Positions 20,016-30,150 of a DNA stretch of 64,000 nt are shown piece after piece. Both the position numbers and the translations under genes were made by a program. Each line of letters starts with the position of its first letter. Position 1 is the stretch's first letter. The notes below the pieces were generated by a model that searched no databases, had not been told where the DNA came from, and saw only the letters and a list, made by a program, of their open reading frames with translations. The DNA comes from Oleispirillum sp963678075 (lineage in GTDB: Bacteria > Pseudomonadota > Alphaproteobacteria > Rhodospirillales > Rhodospirillaceae): NCBI GenBank assembly GCA_963678075.2, contig CAXXPK010000007.1, forward strand, positions 1 to 64,000. The letters are read 5' to 3'.

Positions 20016-21002
20016 ATGAAATCAGTCTGCAAAGTCGCCGTCGTCGCCATGATCGCCGCGACCGCCGTTCCGGCTGGAACGACGATCGCGAAGGCCGCTC
20101 CGCACAAGGCGGAATACACGGTCTCGACGGTGCTGCCCGTGCCCTTCCCTTGGGGAATCGCCGCCGACAAATGGGCCGAACTGGTCAAGGAGCGCACCCA
20201 GGGGCGGATCAAGCTTAAGATCTATTCCAACGCCCAGTTGGTTTCCGGCGATCAGACCAAGGAATTTTCGGCGATGCGCAAGGGCATCATCGACATGGCC
20301 GTCGGCTCGACCATCAACTAGTCGCCGCAGGTCAAGGAACTGAATCTGTTCTCGCTGCCCTTCCTGTTGCCCGATCACGCGGCGATGGACCGTCTGACCC
20401 AGGGTCCGGTCGGCGTCCGCCTGTTCGAGATTCTGCGCAAGAAGGGCGTCGAACCCCTGGGTTGGGCGGAAAACGGCTTCCGCCAAGTGACCAATTCCAA
20501 GCACCCGATCCACACACCGGACGACTTAACCGGGCTGAAAATCCGCGTCGTCGGTTCTCCGCTGTACAACGATATCTTCACCGCCCTGGGCGCCAACCCG
20601 ACGCAGATGAGCTGGGCCGATGCCAAACCGGCGCTGACCACCAAGGCGGTGGACGGCCAGGAGAACCCGATCACGGTGTTCAAGTTCGCCAAGATCCAGT
20701 CCGTTGGCCAAGTCTTCATGACGCGTTGGAACTACGTCAACGACCCCCTGATCTTCGCCGTCAACAAACGGATTTGGGCAAGCTTCAGCGTGGCCGACCA
20801 GAAAATTCTGCGCGAAGCCGCGATCGAAGCCGGCAGGGCCGGTATCCAGGACTCCCGCGAGGGCGACGACGACGCCGCGAAGGAAATTCAGGAACTGGGC
20901 GTGACGATCACCACCCTCTCCGCCGCGGAACGCGATGCCTTCGTCGCCAAGACACGCGGCGTCTACGCCGAGTGGGCCGAAAAGAGCGCCTCGCAAAAAT
21001 AG
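20016..21002 (+). pseudogene. dctP: TRAP transporter solute-binding subunit DctP, nonsense mutation
   Basis: The Sec signal peptide (KVAVVAMIAATAVPAGTTIAKA) is followed by a DctP/TAXI-like binding protein (YTVSTVLPVPFPWGIAADKW; LTGLKIRVVGSPLYNDIFTALG). An in-frame TAG at 20319-20321 (STIN*SPQVKEL, where Trp is expected) cuts it at codon 102; the rest is in the same frame to TAG at 21000. DctP captures carboxylates or related acids in the periplasm for the QM permease. The loss matches the damage in the next gene. Confidence 0.87.
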
Positions 21003-21021
21003 TCCGTCCTTGGAGTTTTCG

Positions 21022-22511
21022 GTGTCACGCACGTCCCCAGAAGTCGCCACCGACCAGCCCCCGCAAGGGGGCCGGTCTTTTCATATCGACGAGGCGCTGG
21101 CCGCCACCGCGATGGGATTGATCCGCCTGATCAGCCTGTCCAACGTCGTGGTCCGCTACACCACCGACGCCTCCTTCGCCTTTACCGAGGAATTTTCCGT
21201 CTTTCTTTTGGTGTTCATGACGCTGATCGGGTCGGCGGCGGCCTTTGCCTCCGACGGCCATATCCGCATCACCTTCCTGCGCGACCAGTTGCCGACAAAA
21301 TGCCGCCGCCTGGCCGACGCCATGGCCTTGTTGTTCTCGGCCCTGCTGTTCGCAATGGTGCTGCACTACGGCGCGATCTATGCCTTCGAGGAATGGCAAT
21401 ACGAGGAAACCTCGCCCGGCCTGGGTCTTCCCAACTGGATTTACACGATTTGGCTGCCCCTGCTCTGCGCCCTGATCCTGACGCGCATCGGCGGACTGGC
21501 CGTGGTCGCGGTACTGGTTTGCATGCTGATGGGGGGATGTCCGGTTCCGGCCCCGCCGCCGCCGCCGCCGTCGCCACCGTGATGATCCCCAACATGGCAA
21601 AGGCCGGATATCCCCGCGCCTTTTCCGCCGGAATCATCGCCTCCGCCGCTTCCACCGCCATCCTGATTCCGCCATCGATCGCGCTGATCGTTTACTCGAT
21701 CATGGTTCCCGGCCTAGACCTGCGCGCCTTGTTCGTGGCGGGCGTGATGCTGGGTCTGCTGGCAGGGCTGTCGATCATTATCCCCACCATCTGGATCAGT
21801 CGCCGCAAGGGATTCGGCTACCTGGAAAGCCCCGGCCGACCGCCGCTGATGAAAAGCTTCATGCACGCCGTTCCCGGCCTGATGGCTCCGGTAGTCATCC
21901 TGGGCGGGCTGCGTACCGGCGCCTTCACCCCAAGCGAGGCCGCGGTTCTCGCCGTCGCCTATGGCCTGATCGTCGGGCTGTTCATCTATCGCTCGCTGAC
22001 CTGGAACGACATCTATCGTACCCTGGTCCATTCCGCGCAGATCTCGGCGGTGATTCTGATCATCATGTCCCTGGCCGGCATCTTCGCCTGGGCGGGCAGT
22101 ACGCTGGACGCCTTCGATCTGGGGGCACGCCTGATGTTTGGTCTATCCGACAACAGCACCGTCGTGCTGCTGCTGGTGATGGTCGTTTTGTTGCTGGCCG
22201 GAATGGTGCTGGACGGCATCTCGATCTATCTGATCACGCTGCCGATCCTGATGCCGTTGATGGACCGCTACGGCTGGAATCCCACCTGGTTCGGGGTCCT
22301 GATGGCGATGAACATCGCGATTGGCCAATTCACGCCGCCGGTCGCCATCAACCTGATGGTCACCGCCAAGGTCGGCGGGGTCAGCATCGAAGCGACGACG
22401 CGTTGGGTGATGTGGTTCGTGCTGTCCATGGCCCTGTCCATAGGATTGGTCATCGCCTTCCCCAAAATCGCCCTGTGGCTGCCGCAAAATCTGGGCTATG
22501 GCATCGACTGA
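21022..22511 (+). pseudogene. dctQ-dctM: TRAP transporter DctQ-DctM, fused by deletion and frameshifted
   Basis: A GTG start behind TTGGAG gives DctQ (NVVVRYTTDASFAFTEEFSVF, four helices). After LTRIGG the sequence moves directly into the middle of DctM (LAVVAVLVCMLMGG-MSGSGPAAAAAV). The end of dctQ and the first ~100 codons of dctM are therefore gone. The frame shifts at a G run near 21532-21537; downstream DctM reads openly to TGA at 22511 (FTPSEAAVLAVAYGLIVG, LDGISIYLITLPILMPL). A GCC-repeat tract (21557-21572) adds an unusual poly-Ala. Confidence 0.85.
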
Positions 22512-22543
22512 CACCAGCCAAACGCCCCGCCCGCCCTTTTCAA

Positions 22544-22571
22544 GGCCGCCGCATTCCGGCGGCCTTTTCTT
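22544..22571 (+). terminator. Rho-independent terminator after TRAP genes
   Basis: Perfect 7-bp stem GGCCGCC / GGCGGCC with loop GCATTCC, followed by TTTTCTTCT, 33 nt after the DctM stop. Confidence 0.85.
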
Positions 22572-22715
22572 CTCCCGCGCCAGACTGTTGAAGTCTGTTT
22601 GTTGCCGTATGACATCTCCATAATAAAACGATATGATCAGTCATTTAGAATCGGACAAAACCGGCATGCCACGGCGCACGCGATCAAATCGCAGCAACGG
22701 GAGGGGATTGTTCAG

Positions 22716-24380
22716 ATGGCACTCAGCATCTCGAAAAAGATATGGCTCCCCATCGTGTTTTCCGCCGTGGGTTTTGGCGCGCTTTTGTTCTACAGCCGCA
22801 CCATAATCGTCGAACAGATGATGAGCGACCGGATCGCGAAAATCCGCACCATCAGCGAAAGCGCGGTTTCCGTGGTCGCCCATTACGAGAAGGAAGCGGT
22901 CGCCGGACGGCTCTCCCCCGATGCGGCGAAGGACGCCGCCAAAGCCGCCCTGCGCGACCTGCGCTATGATGAGAAGGCCGGATACGTCTACATTTACACA
23001 ACCGACGGCATCAGCGTGCTGCTGCCGACCAAGCCCGAGATCGAGGGCAAGAACCAAATCGACATGAAGGACGCGAAGGGCTTCCCGCTGATCCGCGACT
23101 TCATCAAGCAAACGACGACCCGGGGCGCCGCCCTGACCCATTACCTGTGGGAAAAACCCGGCAGCAAGGAAGCCGAGCCCAAGGCCAGCCACACCTTGTT
23201 GTTCAAGCCCTGGAACTGGATGATCGGCACCGGCATTTACACCGACGACGTCCGAACCGAAAGCACCGCCGTTACCATGAAGCTGCTGGGCATCAGCGCC
23301 TTCTTCCTGGCCCTCATCGTCCTGCCTTCGATTTGGATCGGTCGGCAAATTTCGCGACCGATTACCGTTCTGACCGATGTTATGAGACGGCTGGCGAATG
23401 GCGAACTGGATGTCGCGATCGGCTTCACCGGTCGCTCCGACGAAATCGGCGCCATGGCAGGCGCCCTGACCGTGTTCAAGGAAAACGCATCCGCCCGTCT
23501 GCGCCTGGAAACCGAGGCCGACACCAAGGAAAGGCAAGCCGCCGCGGAACATCAGGAAATCATGGACAAGATGGCGGATGATTTCGAATCCGCGATCGGT
23601 GACATCCTGCGCAACACCTCCAGCACCGCGCGCAACCTGACCGAACTGTCCCGCATCATGGCGGAAAACGCCGACCGCACCACGAAAGAGGCGGAAACCG
23701 TGCGCGTCGCCTCGGACATGGCGTCGCGCAACGTCGAAACCGTTGCCTCCGCCGCCGAGGAACTCGTCGCCTCGATCGGCAAAATCGCATCACAGGTGCA
23801 AGAGGCCGCTTCCAACGCACGGGAAACCGCGTCCGAGGCGGAAATCGCCAATTCCCGCGTCAGCGTCCTTGCCAATGCGGCCAACCACATCGGTGAAGTG
23901 ATCGGCCTGATCAACGACATAGCCAGTCAGACCAACCTGCTGGCCCTGAACGCGACGATCGAGGCGGCGCGGGCCGGCGACGCGGGCAAGGGCTTCGCCG
24001 TGGTGGCGAGCGAGGTCAAGACCCTGGCCACCCAGGAAATCACCGAGCAGATCAACAACATCCAGGACGAAACTAAAACCGCGGTCACCGCCATCGCCTC
24101 GGTTTCGCAACGGATTGTCGGCATCGACGACGTCACCTCTTCGATCGCCGCCGCGATCGAGGAACAAACCGCCGCCGCCTCGGAAATCAGCCGCAGCGTG
24201 CAAGAGGCCGCGCAAGGCACCAAGACCGTCTCGGAATCGGTCGGATTGGTGGTCGAGGCCGCGAACCAGGCGAACACCGCCTCCGACAAGCTGTCGGCGG
24301 AATGCCATAACCTGCAACAACAGACCACCGACTTGAAGGTGGCGGTGGACGGCATCTTGTCGGCGATCCGAGAAAACTGA
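22716..24380 (+). CDS. Methyl-accepting chemotaxis protein with single Cache sensor
   Basis: A TM helix (IWLPIVFSAVGFGALLFYS) precedes a periplasmic single Cache domain (YDEKAGYVYIYTTDG, LLFKPWNWMIGTGIYTDDV). A second TM helix, a HAMP domain (RQISRPITVLTDVMRRLANG) and the signalling coiled coil follow, with the CheA/CheW contact tip INDIASQTNLLALNATIEAA. Just after the tip the usual TARATEEI reads only EI (LATQEITEQINNIQ), an apparent in-frame loss of six residues, which would disturb coiled-coil register. Start ATG 22716 behind GGGAGGGG; 554 residues. Confidence 0.9.
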   Translation: MALSISKKIWLPIVFSAVGFGALLFYSRTIIVEQMMSDRIAKIRTISESAVSVVAHYEKEAVAGRLSPDAAKDAAKAALRDLRYDEKAGYVYIYTTDGISVLLPTKPEIEGKNQIDMKDAKGFPLIRDFIKQTTTRGAALTHYLWEKPGSKEAEPKASHTLLFKPWNWMIGTGIYTDDVRTESTAVTMKLLGISAFFLALIVLPSIWIGRQISRPITVLTDVMRRLANGELDVAIGFTGRSDEIGAMAGALTVFKENASARLRLETEADTKERQAAAEHQEIMDKMADDFESAIGDILRNTSSTARNLTELSRIMAENADRTTKEAETVRVASDMASRNVETVASAAEELVASIGKIASQVQEAASNARETASEAEIANSRVSVLANAANHIGEVIGLINDIASQTNLLALNATIEAARAGDAGKGFAVVASEVKTLATQEITEQINNIQDETKTAVTAIASVSQRIVGIDDVTSSIAAAIEEQTAAASEISRSVQEAAQGTKTVSESVGLVVEAANQANTASDKLSAECHNLQQQTTDLKVAVDGILSAIREN

Positions 24381-24408
24381 CCCGGCTCTCGCCCCGCACC
24401 CTGTCGAA

Positions 24409-25316
24409 TTACGCCGATTTTTCGACGCGATTCCGCCCGTTCCGCTTGGCGAGGTACAAAAGCTCGTCGGCGGCATGAATCAGCGCGGCGCTTTCAACTT
24501 CCCGCCCCGGGATCATGGACGCGCACCCCAGGCTGATCGTCACGCCGCGCGGCAGGGCCGGGTCCTTCGGCGCGGCGAAGGCATCGGTCACGCCCCTGCG
24601 CAGACCTTCCGCGACCAAGGCCGCCCCCACCGCATCGGTTTTGGTAAGGACGACGACCCCCCCCCATAACGGGCGATCATGTCCCCAGGCCGCCGTACCT
24701 GTTCCACCATCGTGCGAGCGACCAGCTTCAAGGTCTCGTCCCCGACCTGATGCCCGTAGACATCGTTGATGGATTTAAAATGATCGATATCCGCCATGAT
24801 CAATGACAGGGGCTGCGCATCACGAACCGCCCGCATCCACTCGCGATCAAGGACTTCATCGAAGTGGCGGCGGTTCGACAATCCGGTCAGTCCATCCTGA
24901 ACGGCCAGAGCCTCCAGAAGGTCCGTCTTTCTTTTCAGATCGAGATGCGCCCTGACCCTGGCCCGCAGCACCGCCGGGGAAAACGGCTTGATGACAAAGT
25001 CCACCGCGCCCAAATTGATCCCCGTTTCCTCCGTCGCGACGTCATGATTGGAGGTAATGAAGATCACCGGAATGGACGCCACCCGATCGTCGGCCTTGAT
25101 CATCTTGATCACATCGAAACCGCTGATGTCCGGCAAATGCAAATCCAACAGAACGATGTCGTGGCGTCCTTGCGCCGCAAGGGCAACACCTTCTCGTCCG
25201 CAGGTTGCCACCGTAATCTCATGATCCCGACGAAACACACCAACCAAGCTTTTCAAGCTGATGGGATCGTCGTCAACGATCAGGATTCTGTCTTTTTCAT
25301 CTGGTCTTGCCCCCAT
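24409..25316 (-). pseudogene. Response regulator with GGDEF domain, catalytic motif lost
   Basis: It comprises an N-terminal receiver domain (ILIVDDD, phosphoacceptor in IVLLDLHLPDISGFD, switch Lys in VIKPF) and a GGDEF domain (LTGLSNRRHFDE, ADIDHFKSINDVYGH). At the active site the DNA is a run of nine G (plus-strand C at 24657-24665). It reads RYGGGSSS in one frame and VVVLTKTDAV in the next, so both the DEF of GGDEF and the frame are lost. The downstream half is still recognisable to KRNGRNRVEKSA. The start overlaps the end of the hybrid kinase, its presumed partner. Confidence 0.85.
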
Positions 25317-28300
25317 TCCTTGATGAATCCTTTCAAGAGGCGCGCACTTTCCAAAGCCCCGCTGTAATCGAACCTGTCGATCCGCTCCGCCAATTGGCTT
25401 GCCAGAGGATCGTTAGCCTTTTTCCCCAGATTTTGCATGAGTCCCCGCACCAAGTCATCGGAAACCACGCCATGGCACGCCAACGTTTTCTTGATGCGGA
25501 TCAAATTGGCCATGGCTTCATCGGCCACCAAGGGGGCCGGACGCAACTGGCCGGTTTTCTTGCGGCAGGTCCTCGCGAAGACGCCGCAACGCATCGCCAA
25601 GAACGGCCATCACCTCCTGGGATCAGCCGCATCGCCCTGCCTCAGGGAGGCTTCCAACGCCACCGCGCTGCGTTGCAGTCTTTGCGCGCCGATAATTCCG
25701 GCGGCGCCCTTCAAGGTGTGCGCCATCCTTTGCGCGGTTTCCCCATCCCCGGAAGCCGCGACCTCATGAAACCTTTGCCCCCAAGCCTCGTAATCCGCCA
25801 AGAAACGATGCATCAACTTCAACAACAGATCGTCATCGCCGGACAAACGTTCCCGCGCGGACATCACATCGAACCCGCCCATTTCCGTGGGAAGGAGGGC
25901 GGCGCGAGCGGGTTCCGCAGCAGCCGTTTTCTCTTCCTCTGGCTCCGTCTGGCGTGAGGGCGCAATCCACCGGATCAGGCAATCCAACAACACCCGCGCG
26001 TCAATTGGCTTGCCAAGATGGTCGTTCATGCCGGTACGAATGGCCTCGCTCCGATCGCTTTCGAAGACCGCCGCGGTCATCGCAATGATCGGAACATCCT
26101 TCCCCCAGTCGGCCGCACGGATGGCTTTCGTCGCCGCGAATCCATCCATGACCGGCATTTGCAAATCCATGAGGATCGCATCGAACGACTGCTCTTTCGC
26201 CATCTCAACGGTCTCTTCTCCGTTGTTCGCCAATTTGACGCGTAACCCCATCTTCTGCAGGAGGGAGCAAGCCACTTCTTGGTTGATCGCATTGTCTTCC
26301 ACCAGAAGGATGCGCGCCCCACGAATCACAGAAGCCCTGTCGAAAAGGCTGAGCCTCTCAACCGCATCGTTCTTCCCTACAATGCCCAGGCCATGTCCCG
26401 CGCAGGCCTCCATCAGAGAATCAAACAAATGCGACCCGGTCACGGGTTTCGTCATAACCCCGGAAACACCGGGAAGAGCCGCCATGTCCACGGGCCCCAC
26501 CGCAATCGTCATCAAAACGATCAACGGCTTGGGCAAGCACCCCACACCGACGGCAGAGCCCAGCACGGAAAGAAAGTCGCTTCCGCGGGGCCTCGCCTCG
26601 TCAAGATCGGCGAGAACGACGCCGAAAGGCTTTTTCGCGTCAGCCGCGGCCAGCATGTCGTCCAAGGCGTTTTCCAAAGAGCGGCGGGTCTCGATCTCCA
26701 TCTGCCAGGAAGTGAAAAGCTGCACCAGCGCGTCGCACAGATCTGGATTGTCGTCGATGATAAGAACCCGCGCGTCCGCCAAATTCCGGGGAGGCAGGAA
26801 ACACGCCATCGCCAAAAGATCGCCGTCCGCAGTGAAGAAGAATTCACTCCCCTGCCCCGGAACGCTTTTGACCGCGATATCGCCCCCATCATCTGGACAA
26901 GACGACGACTGATGGCGAGGCCCAGACCCGTGCCGCCATAACGCCGCGAAGTGCTTGTATCCGCCTGCATGAAGGGGGAGAAAATGTGGGCAATCTGCTC
27001 CTCGTTCATGCTGATCCCCGCATCCCTGACCGAGAACCGCAGCGTAAGACGCTCGTCATGAATATCATCCAGCGCAACCGCCATCACGATGCTGCCACGT
27101 TCCGTGAACTTCACGGCATTGCCGATCAAATTGGCCAGGATCTGCGTCAACCGCTGGGAATCGCCCCCCACGACCGGCGGCACGTCGGGCTGAACCTTGA
27201 AGACGATTTCCAGCCCCTTCATCGCGGCGGGAACGGAAAACAGATCGGATATTTTTGAAAACACCTCATCGATGACAAGATCTTGGCGCTCCAATTCCAT
27301 GCGCCCGGCTTCGATCTTCGAAAAATCAAGGATATAGTTAAGGATGGTCAGCCGGGCTTGCGACGCACTTTGTATTTTCTGGATTAGGTCTCTCTGATAC
27401 GGCGACAAAGGCCCATCGCGCAAAATTTACGACAAACCGATGATGGAATTCATCGGCGTCCGGATTTCATGGCTCATGTTGGCCAGAAAATCCCCTTTCG
27501 ACCGGCTGGCCGCCTCCGCCTCCTTGGTTCTTTCCTCCAGCCTGGAAAGAGCCTCGTTCCGTTGCACTTGAACGCGCGCCGCCGCCAGACTCAACAAGGC
27601 AAAGCCCAGGATGATGGGAATCATGATCAAGGATGTCCTCGTCCACACCTGATCTCGAACATCGGCCAGAACCCATTAGGGAACGAACCCGACGACCTTC
27701 CATTTTTCCTGGTAACGAACGCTGACGTTCTCTCTGTGCGGAGCAACCTCCTGCCATATCCAAATGCCGTCCACCCCCTGGAACTGTCCATGGGAGGGCC
27801 GCTGAATCTGTTCCCACGCCTTTGGCGAATACGTTCCGATGGTCCGGTCATGTCCCAGCATGAATCCCCTCGCGTCCTCCGGGGTTGGACCGCGCAACCA
27901 GCACCCCTTGTCGTTGATGAGATAGCGGGATGCTCCGTGCGTATCCTTGATCGAAACGGCTATCTTATCGAGCAGGTTGCCGGCGCTGAAATTGATGACG
28001 AAGACCCCAAGATCGACACTTCCACGCCGTGGAATGTGCGTGGAAAAACGCAGCATGGGATTATACGGAACCTCGATATTATCATACTCAATATTAAGAT
28101 CCATCTGAGATACATAAACAGACCCCAGCGCTGAATCCATCGAATTATAAAAGTAATATCTATCAGACTTATCCTGAAGCAGACCATCTGGAATCCTAAT
28201 TATATATCTACCAGAGCGGTCCATGCGGACCATTTCATTGTCTTTGGCATCAATCCAATGCGCCTGGACATAGTCTGGGTTTCCATACAAGAGACTAGTC

Positions 28301-28590
28301 AAGGCCGCGGCGATATCCTGCGTCTTCACGGAAACGCCAAGACCAAGGGCGGAAACGTTCCGAGGCCCCATCAGCAAACTAAAGGAATGACGAATTGGAA
28401 CGCCGATAAGTTCGTTCAAAATCTGCGTTTTCTCGCCGACCCGATAGATTTCCTTCGATTTTATAGCCTCCGTTTCCCGATTAACGTCCGCCGTTGACAT
28501 ATAGACATAGAACCCCATGATTATGAGAACGGGGATGAATATATACAGCATGAAATATTTGACGAATATTCTGGTTCTGTGGTTTTCCAT
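25280..28590 (-). pseudogene. Hybrid sensor histidine kinase (sensor-HK-REC-REC-HPt), multiply disrupted
   Basis: Reading leftward there is a TM helix with a periplasmic sensor domain (28590-27676), then an in-frame TAA (27676-27678; GFVP*WVLAD). A second TM and the kinase follow, with H-box FLANMSHEIRTPMNSIIGLS directly followed by another TAA (27427-27429), N-box NLIGNAVKFTERG, and G-box YGGTGLGLAISRRL. A frameshift near 26870-26890 precedes a degenerate receiver (VLIIDDNPDLCDAL), a canonical receiver (ILLVEDNAINQEVA, ILMDLQMPVMDGF) and an HPt (AHTLKGAAGIIGA). Two more frameshifts (near 25612 and 25545) precede the end. It formed an operon with the GGDEF regulator. Confidence 0.86.
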
Positions 28591-28849
28591 ATTTCCCCGT
28601 CACTTCCATGCCGCCAGACCACCACCACCGCGCAACCGCCGGCTAACCCACTCTAACAGAAAAACGACCGTCAGCATTGCGCCCCCCACATCCATCCCAG
28701 GCCAACGTCGGGAGAAATTTAGGCCTCCGCAAGGCATGCTCTGATAGTCTATACGCCGAGAACTGAACGATTTAGGGTTTAAGCCAAGTCAATGCCGGGG
28801 GGGCGACGTATGCCACCCGCGAATCTGTCGCCAATAGGGGTATGTGGAC
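28591..28849. other. Divergent intergenic region
   Basis: About 260 bases separate the hybrid kinase from the receiver gene. I see no open frame or strong hairpin. It should contain promoters for both directions; no clear -35/-10 pair stands out. Confidence 0.5.
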
Positions 28850-29212
28850 ATGCCTTTGATTCTTGTCGCGGACGATGACCCCCTGGCCCTACAGGTTGTC
28901 ACCCATCGCCTGGGAAACACCGGTTTCAAGGTGGTCGCGGTGACGGCCGGCATTCAAGCCATCGACGTAACCCATAACGTCAGCCCGGATCTGATCATCC
29001 TGGACGCGATGATGCCGGGGAAAGATGGTTTTGCCGTTCTGAGGGAATTGAAAAGCGGCTCCTCCACGGCCCACATTCCCGTCCTGATGCTAACCGCCCG
29101 ACGCACGGAACAGGACATCGTCGCCACCCTTGATGCCGGAGCCAGCGACTACCTGATCGAGCCCTTCAACGTCGATGAACTTTTCTCGCGCGTGATGCGA
29201 TTGCTGAAATAA
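28850..29212 (+). CDS. Single-domain response regulator (receiver, CheY-like)
   Basis: This 120-residue receiver has the acidic pocket ILVADDD, the phosphoacceptor Asp in LIILDAMMPGKDGF, Thr in VLMLTARR and a position equivalent to the switch Lys in DYLIEPFNVDEL, where Lys is replaced by Glu (normally KPF). The K-to-E change would impair phosphorylation-induced switching. ATG 28850 lies 9 nt after AGGGG; GTG 28844 is an alternative. No output domain. Confidence 0.88.
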   Translation: MPLILVADDDPLALQVVTHRLGNTGFKVVAVTAGIQAIDVTHNVSPDLIILDAMMPGKDGFAVLRELKSGSSTAHIPVLMLTARRTEQDIVATLDAGASDYLIEPFNVDELFSRVMRLLK

Positions 29213-29273
29213 TGCCCCCCGGCCTTGCCTTTCCAATCATCCGGGCGGATGGACGATCCGGCCAGGACCACTG

Positions 29274-30098
29274 TCACCAAGCCCCGAACGGCACCACCTT
29301 GTTGTCAATATCGTGACCGATGTCGGCCCGGCCAAGATAGGCGATGCCCGACCGTTCGCACCAATAGCGAACCACCGCGACCTCGTCATGACCGAAGTCC
29401 GGGTCGTTGGCGGGGATGTCGCTGCAACGCCCCAACATGATCCCCGCCGCCCGCCTAACGACAGGCGCACTAGTGATCTGCCCGAGCGCCCGATCGATGC
29501 GGTAGACCGGCTCGGAGATCTCCTCCAGCATCAGTACATGACCGGTAAGATCGGGCAAATAGGGGGTTCCGATCAGATGCGCGAGGATGGTGATGTTGAA
29601 GGCCACGGTCGGCGCCTGTGACGCCGCCGAGGGCTCCCGCGCGGCGGCCTCGCCCTCGATCAGAAAAGCCAACGCCCGCCGCACGGCGACCTCGCCGCCC
29701 GGACGAGTCAAATCGACGGGCATCGGTCCATGGGCACAGCGCCCGATCCCGGCGCCGTAAAGCGCCCCCATCAAGGCCGCCGCATCGCTGTACCCAAGAA
29801 AGATCTTGTCATTCGCTGGCGCTCGTAAACCGGGCAACGCCGCCTCGATCAGGCGGAACGAGCCATACCCGCCGCGAGCGAACCACACCGCATCGAAGCT
29901 CTCGTCATTCGCGACATCGACGAAGGCCTGGGTCCGCACGGCATCGTCGCCCGCGAAAGGGCAGGACGATGCGAAACATTGCGGATGAAACCAGATTTCC
30001 AGGCGTTTCTGCGGAAAAAGATCGACCGCCAACCCCGATATTTTCTTTTCCAGATCGGGCGAAATCGGACGGCCCGGAGCCACGACGCCTATTCTCAT
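29274..30098 (-). CDS. ldcA: LD-carboxypeptidase (peptidase family S66)
   Basis: This 274-residue serine peptidase removes the terminal D-Ala from tetrapeptides during murein recycling. It starts MRIGVVAPGRPISPD. The nucleophile elbow is FLGYSDAAALMGAL and the Glu/His of the catalytic set lie in MLEEI and in GHDIDNKVVPFG near the C-terminus; WFARGGYGSFRL is also conserved. ATG 30098 is preceded by GAGAG. It is divergent from mpl with about 50 bp between, which ties both to peptidoglycan recycling. Confidence 0.9.
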   Translation of the reverse strand: MRIGVVAPGRPISPDLEKKISGLAVDLFPQKRLEIWFHPQCFASSCPFAGDDAVRTQAFVDVANDESFDAVWFARGGYGSFRLIEAALPGLRAPANDKIFLGYSDAAALMGALYGAGIGRCAHGPMPVDLTRPGGEVAVRRALAFLIEGEAAAREPSAASQAPTVAFNITILAHLIGTPYLPDLTGHVLMLEEISEPVYRIDRALGQITSAPVVRRAAGIMLGRCSDIPANDPDFGHDEVAVVRYWCERSGIAYLGRADIGHDIDNKVVPFGAW

Positions 30099-30150
30099 TC
30101 TCTCACCATTCCCGCTTGCCGCGATGGCGGGCAAATTGTAGCCTCCGCTC

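Noticed and set aside
21557..21572. GCC repeat as a functional poly-alanine element
   Set aside because: It lies at a deletion/frameshift join in a dead gene; slippage is sufficient.
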